Position numbers and translations under genes: made by a program
Part shown: positions 24,708 through 33,268 of the stretch, one piece after another
How the letters are laid out: every line of letters begins with the position of its first letter
Numbering within the stretch: position 1 is the first letter of the stretch
Notes under the pieces: model-generated
Databases searched by the model: none
What the model was told of the DNA's origin: nothing
The model's input: the letters and a program-made list of their open reading frames with translations, nothing else
Source: Dokdonia sp. Dokd-P16
Lineage (GTDB): Bacteria; Bacteroidota; Bacteroidia; Flavobacteriales; Flavobacteriaceae
Length of the DNA: 64,000 nt
Assembly (NCBI RefSeq): GCF_003095655.1
Contig: NZ_CP029151.1
Location: 2,417,001-2,481,000, forward strand
Direction of reading: 5' to 3'

Positions 24708-26201
24708 ATGTCATACACATCAGAAACACTTTCAGCACTAGAACAAGAACACCAAGTAGCACTAGCTACTGCACAAGAAAAAATGTTGAGCGAACTAAGC
24801 GATGCACAAGCATCTGGAGATCATGCAAAACTGCAAGAAGCCAGTGTAGATTTTCAAAATGTAACCTCAGAGCTAGCGGTAGCATATGCAAAACGTATAG
24901 AAGAAATCAATGCACTTAACCACAAAGCCACTGTAGAGCAAGAACCAGAGATTTATACAAACCATAGAGCAGATGTAGATTTAAATCTACTCGTTTATGA
25001 TGGAGATAGAGATTACGTTATTGCTTTTCAAAAAGACGAGCTGATTCAAAAGACGTTGGAAAAAGTTAATGAAGGTAATAGCAAGTTCAAGTCTAGAAAA
25101 CACCTATTAAAATCTAGTTTGAGACTCACAAAGACACTTGCACCTATGCTTCACGAGATAGGAGAACACTGCAAGCAAACCTTGAAGCTTAAAGCAGATA
25201 TTGAGTTTTTTGTATATCAAAGTGACATGTTTAATGCCTCATGCTATCCACCAGATGATAATAAACTGTACATCATTCTATCATCAGGAATACTAGAGCG
25301 ATTCTCAAAAGATGAGCTCACCTTTGTGGTAGGGCATGAGATAGGGCATGTGTTATTTGAACACTTTGACTACCCAGTGAGACAGATACTTGATCACGGT
25401 GAGAATGATCTCGCACCCATACACGCCATGAAGTTATTTGCATGGAACAGAAATGCAGAGATAAGCGCAGATAGAGCAGGATTGCTATGTTGTCAAGATT
25501 TTGAAGCCGTAGGTCGCACCTTTTTCAAGCTTTCTTCTGGAGTAACTACAGATTCTCTAGACTTCCAGCTTAATGCATACATAGAGCAGTTTAGTGATCT
25601 TGAGGAAGTCTTAAATGACTCAAATCATGACCCTTCAGACTGGTATAGCACGCATCCTTTTAGTCCGCTTAGGATTAAGGCACTCGAGCTTTTTAATAAG
25701 AGTGAGACCTATGCAGCTTTTAATAATACTATCAAAGGTGAGATTACAGAAGAGGCGATGGAGCTAGAAATCAAGCGCATCATGTCATTAATGGAGCCAG
25801 AAAACCTAGAAGACGAGAGCGAGCATTCAGAAAAAATACAGCGTTTAATGTTCTTAGGAGGGTACCTCATATCAAATGCAGATGGCGTGGTAGACGACTC
25901 AGAGATCCAAGCATTGAGCAGTATTGTAGCGCCTAAGGTATTTGCAAACTGTATGATGACTATCAAAGGACTCACAGAAGATGAGATGATAAGCGAGGTA
26001 CAGGAGCTCACGCGTGATTTACACATAGTGCTCTCGGTCATGCAAAAGCTCAATTTACTACGAGACCTATCTATAATCTCCTATGCAGATGGCGAGATAG
26101 ATGACAGTGAGATTATCGTATTATACAACCTAGCAAGATTGCTACATATCAATACAGATTTTATAGACCGTGTCATAAGCGACGCCCAAGGAGTAGACTA
26201 A
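24708..26201 (+). CDS. M48-like zinc metallopeptidase fused to a TerB-like domain
   Basis: Residues 1-100 are mostly helical and look coiled-coil (AQEKMLSELSDAQ). The peptidase follows: VVGHEIGHVLFEH, with the zinc motif HEIGH at 210-214, and the third ligand E251 in NAEISADRAG, as in M48. The last ~120 residues are TerB-like, with two acidic turns (NADGVVDDSEIQ and YADGEIDDSEII) of the type found in TerB. There is no signal peptide or membrane helix, unlike HtpX or typical M48 enzymes, so it should work in the cytoplasm. It is the last gene of the operon, followed by a terminator. Proteolysis linked to stress or defence sensing is a reasonable guess, not shown. Confidence 0.8.
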   Translation: MSYTSETLSALEQEHQVALATAQEKMLSELSDAQASGDHAKLQEASVDFQNVTSELAVAYAKRIEEINALNHKATVEQEPEIYTNHRADVDLNLLVYDGDRDYVIAFQKDELIQKTLEKVNEGNSKFKSRKHLLKSSLRLTKTLAPMLHEIGEHCKQTLKLKADIEFFVYQSDMFNASCYPPDDNKLYIILSSGILERFSKDELTFVVGHEIGHVLFEHFDYPVRQILDHGENDLAPIHAMKLFAWNRNAEISADRAGLLCCQDFEAVGRTFFKLSSGVTTDSLDFQLNAYIEQFSDLEEVLNDSNHDPSDWYSTHPFSPLRIKALELFNKSETYAAFNNTIKGEITEEAMELEIKRIMSLMEPENLEDESEHSEKIQRLMFLGGYLISNADGVVDDSEIQALSSIVAPKVFANCMMTIKGLTEDEMISEVQELTRDLHIVLSVMQKLNLLRDLSIISYADGEIDDSEIIVLYNLARLLHINTDFIDRVISDAQGVD

Positions 26202-26221
26202 TGGCGGTTTAAAGATTTCTA

Positions 26222-26236
26222 CGCTTTCGCGAAAGC
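26222..26236. repeat. Palindrome copy 7
   Basis: TACGCTTTCGCGAAAGC, 20 nt after the stop of the M48-TerB gene and before its terminator. Confidence 0.95.
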
Positions 26237-26272
26237 AAGGCTAGAATGGGGTTTAGGGGGCTCCAAAGAAGG

Positions 26273-26303
26273 AAAGGCAGCAATACTATATTGCTGCCTT
26301 TTT
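26273..26303 (+). terminator. Terminator of the M48-TerB operon
   Basis: AAAGGCAGCAATA (26273-26285) pairs perfectly with TATTGCTGCCTTT (26289-26301) around a 3-nt loop, followed by TT. A 13-bp stem. Confidence 0.88.
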
Positions 26304-26353
26304 ATTGTTATAAGAATTTGATGCGCTACGATATGTGGTAAAAACAATAAGTA

Positions 26354-26367
26354 CGCTTTCGCGAAAA
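26354..26367. repeat. Palindrome copy 8 (asymmetric right arm)
   Basis: GTACGCTTTCGCGAAAATGT; the same 20-nt string occurs at 40241-40260, so two asymmetric copies are identical beyond the core. Confidence 0.9.
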
Positions 26368-26566
26368 TGTGAAGTGATTAAAACTTTAGTAAATTAAAAG
26401 GAAGATTGAACTTGCGGAAATAAAGCAGAATGAATTTTGTTTTTATAGTTCTAATTCCTTTTTTGCCACATTACTCTTTATTAATTAGGTTGATGACGCT
26501 GTATCAGAATCCTGATTATGTAGTACGCCGTGCAACTGTGGAGTCTATAAATATTAATGGCATTTC

Positions 26567-28015
26567 TTATAAGTTAGCTTTAATTAAGGATGCAAGTTCA
26601 TTATCACTTGGTCTTGCTGCATTATCATCAATGATTTTTCCAAATTTATCAAAAAGCAGATACCGTGGTATTGTCTTTATATTGTAATTATTATATAGTT
26701 TTGACTTCTTCCAGTTTGCAATTATATAATTATTCTCTTCAGTTGATAGATTTTCTAATTTACTTGCTCGAAGCCAAGCTGCGTATTCATTGTCAATTGA
26801 AATTTGAATAATTTCAAATTCTGTTTTATCAAATCTTGTTTTTAAATCTTCTAAAAATGGCATTTCTTTTCTACAAGGTGCACACCAACTTGCCCAAAAA
26901 TCAACTAGCACTATTTTTCCTTTTTCTCTTAAAAGAATCTCCTCAAATGTCAATTGGTTGTCATTTACCAAATTGGATAAAACCCCAATAGTACGATCAT
27001 TTATATCTAATTTCTCAATGTTTTCTCGTTGATTTTCTACAATTGTCATCCATTTGTCTTTCAACTCATTGCTACTATTTAAAGTATAAAATTTTTCTAG
27101 ATAATTGTCAAATTTTGATTTTTCTAAAAAATAGATACTCTTTAGATAAGCACTTAGTAACACTTCTTTTGACGACTGATTAAATAGTGTTGTGTCTTTG
27201 CTAACAACATCAAATTGTACAGAGTTTGAAACTCTTTTATCCTTTTCAAAATATTTATATAAAACCAAAGCTTTTAAAAAACTTAAGTATTCATTGCGTT
27301 CAAATAATTCTTCATTATTTATTATAATATCCAAAGTATCTATGTCCAATTGTAAATGCCGCTTTCTAGCTTCTCTTACTTTCGATGTTGCGTACTTAAG
27401 TTGCTGGTCAAGCTTTGTACTTCTGTAGAACTCATCTGAGATACTATTAATAGCTTTTAGACTATCCAATAACAAGTTTGAGTTTTCATGTATTTGTTTT
27501 ATTGAAAACTTATTGTTTTGAAATTTATCTTCGTCGATTACGATTGCCTCACTATTTAGATTTTGCTTAAACAGAAGGTAATCAAAGTTAGTTTCGCTCC
27601 ATGATTTATCACTATTTAAGTGAGTGAAGACTGGATATTGTATTTGCTTAGATAAGTTGATTTTTAAGTTTGCCACGTTAATTAAAATGCTATCACCTTG
27701 CTCAATTTCAAGTTTGTAAAACATTGAAATGAATGGGTCTCCACCTATTATATAAACTGTACTGTCTGTAGGGATTGTTATAGAGGACTTGCTTTCCTTA
27801 TTACCTAGGTACAACATGTCAGGAATACCCTGCATCTCATCCAGCGTTAAATTTGTAAAGAAAGAATCTACAGTGTCATTTACTTTTATAAATACCTCGT
27901 TTCTCTTTTCAATTGTTTCCTTATTGGAGACTAGAGGCTCAAAACTAGTATTTATCTTTTTTTCCGAACAACTGAGAAGTGCAAGAAGTAAAAGTATTGT
28001 GTATATATTTTTCAT
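26567..28015 (-). CDS. Large TlpA-like thiol-disulfide oxidoreductase, lipoprotein
   Basis: A lipoprotein signal (KNIYTILLLLALLSC) leads a ~300-residue N-terminal region of unknown type (mostly helical, rich in Lys, Asn and Asp), then a C-terminal thioredoxin-like domain with FWASWCAPCRKEMPFL and the cis-proline in KTIPRYLLF. Proteins of this build are common in Bacteroidota and are thought to reduce periplasmic disulfides. I start at the ATG at 28015. A copy of the ~105-bp repeat lies 90 nt upstream. It is the first (downstream-most) gene of the accessory-like minus-strand block. Confidence 0.82.
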   Translation of the reverse strand: MKNIYTILLLLALLSCSEKKINTSFEPLVSNKETIEKRNEVFIKVNDTVDSFFTNLTLDEMQGIPDMLYLGNKESKSSITIPTDSTVYIIGGDPFISMFYKLEIEQGDSILINVANLKINLSKQIQYPVFTHLNSDKSWSETNFDYLLFKQNLNSEAIVIDEDKFQNNKFSIKQIHENSNLLLDSLKAINSISDEFYRSTKLDQQLKYATSKVREARKRHLQLDIDTLDIIINNEELFERNEYLSFLKALVLYKYFEKDKRVSNSVQFDVVSKDTTLFNQSSKEVLLSAYLKSIYFLEKSKFDNYLEKFYTLNSSNELKDKWMTIVENQRENIEKLDINDRTIGVLSNLVNDNQLTFEEILLREKGKIVLVDFWASWCAPCRKEMPFLEDLKTRFDKTEFEIIQISIDNEYAAWLRASKLENLSTEENNYIIANWKKSKLYNNYNIKTIPRYLLFDKFGKIIDDNAARPSDNELASLIKANL

Positions 28016-28104
28016 TTGTGAGCGGATAAAAAGCAATCTTTTAAAGCAACCAGAGTTCAAATCATAGAAGGCTCCTTGAAAATTTTGATATCACTGAAAA
28101 GATA

Positions 28105-28210
28105 TGTAATTAGTTGTTTTTTTAATTGATTGTATAAATGTACACTTACTTTTAAATCTATCGCAGCGTATATCGCTACTAGAAATAATGATTGTAAGAA
28201 TATTTTAGCG
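28105..28210. repeat. ~105-bp direct repeat, copy R1
   Basis: Shares long blocks with R2 and R3: TTTTAATTGATTG, AAATNTACACTTA, then AAATCTATCGCAGCGT and CTACTAGAAATAATGATTGT. It lies 90 nt upstream of the 28015 start. Its left-strand end has only a decayed palindrome (ATTTTAGCG). Confidence 0.88.
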
Positions 28211-28258
28211 TGCACAATGAATAAACTTATCTTAGTGATTTGTTGCACTCACTTATGA

Positions 28259-28726
28259 TTATTCAATCCGTTCAAGAATACTATTGCAGTCTTCTACACA
28301 GCCATTTGGATTTTGTTTGTGCATTAGAAATAAAAGATTGTTTCTAGTTAAATCTTCTGCGAAGCTTTCAGTCAAGCTTCTGACTAAATTTCCATGAAAA
28401 TTAATCTCACAGTTAAAATCAAATGTTATGCTAGAAAGCTCATCATTGTAAAAATAGGTTCCCGTAGAGCAGCCTTCAAATTTTGTATAAATAAAAGATT
28501 TGTCATCATTTAATTGTAACGTAAATCCGTTGTCAACTTCTTCCCAAACGTAAACTGCAGGTGTCATAGAATCATCCTCTAAATTGAATGATCTCACCTG
28601 CTGCCATTTCCCAATAATTTTTTTTGAATAACTGTTATTACCATCATTCACATTGTCAGTTTCACAAGAAAATGCAATAAATGAGATTATTACTAAAAAG
28701 CATATTTTCCCTATAAATTTCAACAT
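28259..28726 (-). CDS. Lipocalin-like lipoprotein
   Basis: The 155-residue protein has a lipoprotein signal (FLVIISFIAFSC), then the pattern KKIIGKWQQVRSFNL...FTLQLNDDKSFIYTKFEGCSTGTYFYNDELSSITFDF. That GxW start and repeated beta strands are typical of the lipocalin-like families common in Bacteroidota. It probably sits in the outer membrane. Function unknown. Repeat copy R2 lies 63 nt upstream. Confidence 0.65.
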   Translation of the reverse strand: MLKFIGKICFLVIISFIAFSCETDNVNDGNNSYSKKIIGKWQQVRSFNLEDDSMTPAVYVWEEVDNGFTLQLNDDKSFIYTKFEGCSTGTYFYNDELSSITFDFNCEINFHGNLVRSLTESFAEDLTRNNLLFLMHKQNPNGCVEDCNSILERIE

Positions 28727-28788
28727 GATTTTATAATTATTTTTTAAAATTACTGTCTAGCTTACTGTATATCGCTATTAAAGCTGAT

Positions 28789-28902
28789 TGTAATTAGTTG
28801 TTTTTTAATTGATTGCATAAATATACACTTATTTTTAAATCTATCGCAGCGTGTATCGCTACTAGAAATAGTGATTGTGAGCATATTTTTGCGAAAGCGT
28901 AG
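28789..28902. repeat. ~105-bp direct repeat, copy R2
   Basis: Same blocks as R1 with few changes (AATTGATTGCATAAATATAC, then CTATCGCAGCGTGTATCGCT). It lies 63 nt upstream of the 28726 start and ends in a half palindrome (TTTTTGCGAAAGCGTAG). Confidence 0.9.
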
Positions 28903-28965
28903 TTCAAAATTTTTTTATCATAAAACTAGCAAGTCTCTATGATATAATAAGCTTGACTACAAGCA

Positions 28966-29448
28966 TTAAGAATTAATTATTATAGAAGTCATTATGATAA
29001 TAAAAGCTGCTATTTTTTGATAGTAATTGATCGATAATATACCTGTAATTAAAAGTAAGTCGTTTGTAGTAGTTGACTTTATATATCCATCGCTTAAGCC
29101 TGATTTTTTGAACTCAATCAATTTTTTATTGTGCTCTTGTATGCTCCATTTGTTATTCCAAAAACTATCTGACTTCCATTCAAACTTTTGATTGTCCAAC
29201 AATATTTGTGACTTAGTATTCCAAGAATTAAATGTTATCCTACCGATTATATTTTTGGATTTCAAATCTATTATTTCCATTCCAGAGTCAAACAGTCCTT
29301 TCTTCATGAATTTATAATGAGATTCGTTTATGTTTCCATAGACAGTGGTGCTAAATGCCTCTTTTTTAAGTTCTCCTATCTTTTTCTCACTCGAATATAA
29401 TTCAGATGTTGATGAGAAAAATCCTTTAGTCCATTTGTAGTTTATCAT
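28966..29448 (-). CDS. Unknown protein with C-terminal membrane segment
   Basis: The 160-residue protein starting at MINYKWTKGFF (ATG 29448) is a beta-rich domain with repeated patterns (YKFMKKGLFDSGMEIIDLKSKNIIGRITF and KFEWKSDSFWNNKWSI), loosely like scramblase/tubby-type beta barrels, and has a hydrophobic C-terminus (IAAFIIIMTSIII). The open frame extends 10 codons upstream, but these are less likely. Repeat copy R3 lies 80 nt upstream. No function can be assigned. Confidence 0.5.
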   Translation of the reverse strand: MINYKWTKGFFSSTSELYSSEKKIGELKKEAFSTTVYGNINESHYKFMKKGLFDSGMEIIDLKSKNIIGRITFNSWNTKSQILLDNQKFEWKSDSFWNNKWSIQEHNKKLIEFKKSGLSDGYIKSTTTNDLLLITGILSINYYQKIAAFIIIMTSIIINS

Positions 29449-29527
29449 GTTTTGTATTGCTTCCCACAGGCACGGCATAAAGAAAGCAACGCATCTTGAT
29501 AATTATTACGATTGCTGGACGGCCTGC

Positions 29528-29638
29528 AGTTGATTGTTTTTTAATTGATTGTCTAAATATACACTTATTTGTAAATCTAGCATACGGTCTAGTGTTACTA
29601 GAAATAATGATTGTGAGAACATTTTCGCGAAAGCGTAG
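29528..29638. repeat. ~105-bp direct repeat, copy R3
   Basis: Shares TTGTTTTTTAATTGATTG, AAATATACACTTATTTGTAAATCTA and TTACTAGAAATAATGATTGTGAG with R1 and R2, with more divergence in the middle. It lies 80 nt upstream of the 29448 start and ends in a full palindrome copy. Confidence 0.82.
29622..29635. repeat. Palindrome copy 9 (end of R3)
   Basis: TTTTCGCGAAAGCG followed by TAG. It forms the end of R3; the same place in R2 and R1 has a half and a decayed copy. Confidence 0.9.
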
Positions 29639-29712
29639 CTCCACTCATTGTAATCAGAATATGCTGTAGGATGCTAACTTGATAAAGGTGTTATGAACGC
29701 CATTTGTAATCA

Positions 29713-30702
29713 TTAAGCGTCGTAAAACTCGGTGGTTTTAATAGTAAATCCTAGTGTTTCAAGTTTGGTTTTGAGTTCAGATAACGGGACACTATTAGGA
29801 CTGTCTCTATATGTTAAGTTGTTTACCGTGATCTCTGTTGCTCCGGCTCCTTTTGCTGGTAGTATATTAGTAAAGACGAGTTCGCTACCATAGTCAAAGA
29901 CCGTGAAGTCGTGCATAGTCGCTAGTGCATACTGCTGCGTAGTGTCTAAAGATAAAAGGAGTAGCTGGTTAGGTTGCATTTGTTGTGCAAGGTCTTTTGG
30001 AGTTCTATAAACGTTAGCGTGATATAAAGCGAGCTGTGCTGCGTGAATTTCATCTTCCTTATCTGCCAGCAAATCACTAGGTAACTCATAAGATCTACGG
30101 AGTGTTTTTAATTGACCGTAGCTAAGTGTAAAGGTTTCTATTACAGTGAGCTCCTTGCTTATACGAGCTTCCCTGTCATAATACTCATTGATGTATGGCT
30201 TAGCCATTGCTATCTCATTATACCAACCTATATAAAGGAGTGCCGCTGTTTCTCCTAATGATTCATTCCTGATTCCTCCGTACGCAGAGAGGCCAATCCT
30301 AATATCGCCAAACCACCAGTGTGCAGCATAAATCACACTGCCGCTGCTATAGCCCTTGTTATACTTTTTATCATCTGGCAGCGGATTCTCATGAACGTTA
30401 TGAGGTTCGCCAAGAATGGATATGAGCTGTATCATATAAGGCGAGTGGTGCTGTTGAAACCATCCCTTTTTATTAGGTTTTAATCCAAATGAAATAGAGG
30501 AAACAGGCTTATCATAAGAAGGCCCGTAGAATTCACAGGAAACAGCATCTAAGCCTAAAAAACCGTCTGAAGGTACCTTGTGAAGCTTCCAGGAACTAGT
30601 ATTCTTGTTGAGGTTTTCACGCCCAAAGATTTCAAAAACATCATTAAATGTTTGTCCCCATTTAAATGGTTTGTTGTCTATCTCAAAGCTGCTCCAGTCC
30701 AT
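29713..30702 (-). CDS. Uncharacterised cytoplasmic protein
   Basis: The 329-residue protein has no signal or membrane segment. The N-terminal half (FKWGQTFNDVFEIFGR..., HHSPYMIQLISILGEPHNV, SGSVIYAAHWWFGDIRIGLSAYGG) has tryptophan- and glycine-rich beta patterns. The C-terminal half is mixed helical. I do not recognise the family. Its composition is less AT-rich than the flanking lipoproteins. Neighbours are small lipoproteins, so context gives no role. Confidence 0.6.
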   Translation of the reverse strand: MDWSSFEIDNKPFKWGQTFNDVFEIFGRENLNKNTSSWKLHKVPSDGFLGLDAVSCEFYGPSYDKPVSSISFGLKPNKKGWFQQHHSPYMIQLISILGEPHNVHENPLPDDKKYNKGYSSGSVIYAAHWWFGDIRIGLSAYGGIRNESLGETAALLYIGWYNEIAMAKPYINEYYDREARISKELTVIETFTLSYGQLKTLRRSYELPSDLLADKEDEIHAAQLALYHANVYRTPKDLAQQMQPNQLLLLSLDTTQQYALATMHDFTVFDYGSELVFTNILPAKGAGATEITVNNLTYRDSPNSVPLSELKTKLETLGFTIKTTEFYDA

Positions 30703-30764
30703 GTTGTTTTAGTGTCAATCATAGCTTGCGCGTAGCACAAATATGTGTAATTACGATTGCTAGC

Positions 30765-31301
30765 TTATTTGTAATTAATTGTTGAGTTAATCAGCTGCAT
30801 TGTTGACTTGGTTTCTGCTGTAAAATCTCCATCTTTTGTTGTAAGCTTCTCAAAACTTATAAACAATGTTTTTTTGGCTGACTTTTTCACCTCTAGAATT
30901 AGTACCTCTTTACTATTGTTAATAGTTGCTTTCATTGCAGGCAGTGTTTTATTACCTAATTGAAAATCTATACTTTCAATCTTTGGAGTAGATATATTCA
31001 TATTATTAATCATTGCTCTTGCAAAATCTTCAAGTTTTAATTCTTGATCCATTTCATAAATCACGATAGTTGTGCTATCACCCTTTAGCGTGTTTACTTT
31101 TACAGTCTCGTGTGCTTCATAAGAGGTAGTGAATGATGTGGGGTAAGAGAAAGAAAGATAATCATTTGTAAAACTGCCAGTATTCAAGTTTTCAATTACT
31201 GCAGTGGTGTTCTTACTGCTCTTATGGTTTTGTATTTGTTTACTAGAATCGCAGCTAGAAAAGGATAGTACAAGGATGAGTATGTAGATTGTTCTAAGCA
31301 A
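30765..31301 (-). CDS. Lipoprotein of unknown function
   Basis: The 178-residue protein has a lipobox signal (TIYILILVLSFSSC). The mature part (YLSFSYPTSFTTSYEAHETVKVNT...IVIYEMDQ) resembles the PsbP/Mog1-like fold seen in proteins that begin 'FSYPxxW', a loose match. It is probably exposed in the envelope. It is separated from neighbours by 60-155 nt and shares their direction. Confidence 0.6.
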   Translation of the reverse strand: MLRTIYILILVLSFSSCDSSKQIQNHKSSKNTTAVIENLNTGSFTNDYLSFSYPTSFTTSYEAHETVKVNTLKGDSTTIVIYEMDQELKLEDFARAMINNMNISTPKIESIDFQLGNKTLPAMKATINNSKEVLILEVKKSAKKTLFISFEKLTTKDGDFTAETKSTMQLINSTINYK

Positions 31302-31456
31302 AGATTAAATTCTAAAATAGATTGTAGCCGCTGGGCTTCCTAATGTTATATAGTATAAATATACAATGATTAAGTAGGAAGTTATGATTGATTAAGATAA
31401 AAGCATCTTTACGATAGTCTTGACTCCCGTGAAAACATACTGTACGTTAAGTAAGA

Positions 31457-32021
31457 CTAGTTAATCCAGTCAAATGCTTTTATAGAAACACCTGTAAAAC
31501 AATCATCTGCACAATTATTAGGTGTAAAACCGCATAATGTAAGTAAGCCATTTACTTCAGTCTGTAAGTATATCGTATTATTCTCTTGGTCTACTACGAG
31601 GTAATCACTAGCGCAAGAATCATATAACTCGTCTATTGTGAGCGGTGTAGTGCCTTCAGGGTTAGTTTCTAAAGCAGCTTCGTCTTCAGAATAGGTGCTT
31701 GTAATTGTTCTTTCTCCGGTCTCACCGTTTATAGTAAAGGATTGGTAAACTCTTGAGACCACACTGTTATTTATCACTTTGATTTCTGTAGTGCTTCGAT
31801 TACCTGTAAAGGAGATAATGTCTGTTTAGTAGACGTAAGATCTTCCATTATCAGTTTTTAAGTCTGCCCACTTGCTCAAACTTTCTTCATAAGATAAACC
31901 AGTCTCACCATTCAAGTATGTAAGAGTTGATAGGTTATCGATACTCGTAGTTTCATCATCACTATCACAAGAGGTAAGTAGGAGTGTAGAAGCTAAAAGT
32001 AGGTTTGAAAAAAAGTTTCAT
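31457..32021 (-). pseudogene. Broken lipoprotein gene (frameshift in T tract plus in-frame stop)
   Basis: Reading the minus strand from the ATG at 32021, the first codons enter a run of seven T (32008-32014) and then terminate. Removing one T gives a perfect lipoprotein signal (KLFSNLLLASTLLLTSC) followed by DSDDETT. This frame runs on to a TAA at 31828-31826 (after GRSYVY) and then continues in the same frame through TDIISFTGNRSTTEIKVINN into the open 106-codon 3' part that ends at 31457 (FDWIN). Without both lesions the product would be about 187 residues, rich in Asp and Thr. A downstream ATG at 31777 could give only a signal-less fragment. Confidence 0.75.
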
Positions 32022-32110
32022 AATTATGTTTTTTGAATATTTTCTTAACTGGGTATCACAATTAAGTTTTTGATCAGCCAAGTAATACTACTAGGTAATA
32101 TGAATAAAAA

Positions 32111-32743
32111 TTAACGACTTACGGTTAGAGTATTTGTTGTTTTTTTGAATAATTGATCATTTATATTATAGGTAATATTGACAAATTGCCCATCTTCCTT
32201 TTGAGCTCTTACATTACAAATTTCATGATTTTCACCTTCTTTTAAAAAGAAGAAATATTTTCCTTCAAGAAGCTTCTCTGAAACTACATCTTTATTTGAA
32301 CAATCCCATTTAAACTCTAACTGAGTGTAACCTTGATAAGGAAACTCTCCAGCAAAAAATGTAAAGCAATCATCTATATCTTGAGATTTTATACTTCCTT
32401 TATTACTGGAACGTACAATGCAGTTACTTTTATTAAATAATGAAGATCTTTCCTTTCCTTGCAGGTGGTTAATGGAGAGGATTTTATTTTTATCGGTGAT
32501 TCCAAAATATAGTTCATTTGTGCCTTTTATCTTGTAGAACACTCCGTTATAGTATGAATGAATTTCCTTTGAACTTATGATTTCAACTTCATTTTTAGAC
32601 TTTTCAATAGTTGAGTTCTTTAAATGATATTTATAGAAAAGATTTTGTAAATCTTTTTGTGATTGTTTCTCATTATCCGCACAACTTACGTTTGAAAGTA
32701 ATAATAAACACAGAATAGATTTGATTATGTAAAAGTTTTTCAT
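32111..32743 (-). CDS. Lipoprotein of unknown function
   Basis: The 210-residue protein starts with a lipoprotein signal (IIKSILCLLLLSNVSC) and then ADNEKQSQKD. The mature part is Lys/Asn-rich and contains four further cysteines (NKSNCIV, IDDCFTF, KWDCSN, HEICNV), which could form two disulfides in the periplasm. The family is not recognised. It is the outermost gene of the minus-strand block and faces the long gap before rpsA. Confidence 0.62.
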   Translation of the reverse strand: MKNFYIIKSILCLLLLSNVSCADNEKQSQKDLQNLFYKYHLKNSTIEKSKNEVEIISSKEIHSYYNGVFYKIKGTNELYFGITDKNKILSINHLQGKERSSLFNKSNCIVRSSNKGSIKSQDIDDCFTFFAGEFPYQGYTQLEFKWDCSNKDVVSEKLLEGKYFFFLKEGENHEICNVRAQKEDGQFVNITYNINDQLFKKTTNTLTVSR

Positions 32744-32858
32744 TGTTTAATTAAGTTTATTTAAAGTGCTGTCCTAGATTATCGTCTTATTGCAATTTCT
32801 CACTATGTTAATATTTCGTTGGCTTTCTAAATATGTGGGTAGATTATTATAGAAATGG

Positions 32859-32873
32859 GCTTTCGCGAAAGCG
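32859..32873. repeat. Palindrome copy 10
   Basis: GCTTTCGCGAAAGCG flanked by GG and TT, in the divergent gap between the 32111 lipoprotein gene and rpsA. Confidence 0.95.
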
Positions 32874-33136
32874 TTAAAATTCTAATAATCAATACTTTTT
32901 GGTATTTAGATGAAAATGGACTTAGCTAATCTACAAATAGATTTTCACACTTGTTTACGGATTTCCTTTAGGCTTGTTGTTTTTATGTAAAATTTACGTT
33001 ATTATGTTGTATGTAATAAGCTTAGGTACATGGCTTTTGTTCTTGTAAGTAGAGGGCTTAATAGCCTTAGAACAGTAAGTTAGTTATTCCAAGAATGGAG
33101 GATAATTATGGATGCGCTATTTTATCTTAGAACCCC

Positions 33137-33167
33137 TTTGTAAATCAAGATAAAGGATGTATTTTTG
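33137..33167 (+). promoter_or_regulatory. Bacteroidota-type promoter of rpsA
   Basis: TTTG (33137-33140), 19 nt, then TATTTTTG (33160-33167) fits the TTTG-N17-19-TAnnTTTG consensus of Bacteroidota housekeeping promoters exactly. The transcript would start a few bases further on and leave a leader of about 155-160 nt. Confidence 0.75.
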
Positions 33168-33253
33168 CACTCCTTTTTGGCCACCTTTAGAAAGCTGCCA
33201 GTGAGGTATTTAAAAAACAAAACAAACCCTTTTACGGTTTCTAGGTTTATTAA

Positions 33254-33268
33254 GCTTTCGCAGAAACG
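33254..33268. repeat. Degenerate palindrome copy in the rpsA leader
   Basis: GCTTTCGCAGAAACG differs from GCTTTCGCGAAAGCG by an indel and a substitution. It would be transcribed as part of the rpsA leader. Confidence 0.5.

Larger units (their letters stand above)
26202..26566. other. 365-nt gap between convergent units
   Basis: Holds two palindrome copies and a strong terminator. A plus-strand open frame at 26430-26687 runs into the antisense of the TlpA gene and has no recognisable product, so I treat this gap as non-coding. Confidence 0.6.

Noticed and set aside
26430-26687. 85-codon plus-strand frame with hydrophobic start
   Set aside because: Its second half is antisense to the C-terminus of the TlpA-like gene and it has no terminator or family; likely chance.
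28057-28248. 63-codon minus-strand frame
   Set aside because: It lies almost wholly in repeat R1 and its flanks and is not preserved in R2 or R3.
29426-29644. 72-codon minus-strand frame
   Set aside because: It covers repeat R3 and the palindrome; equivalent frames are not present in the other copies.
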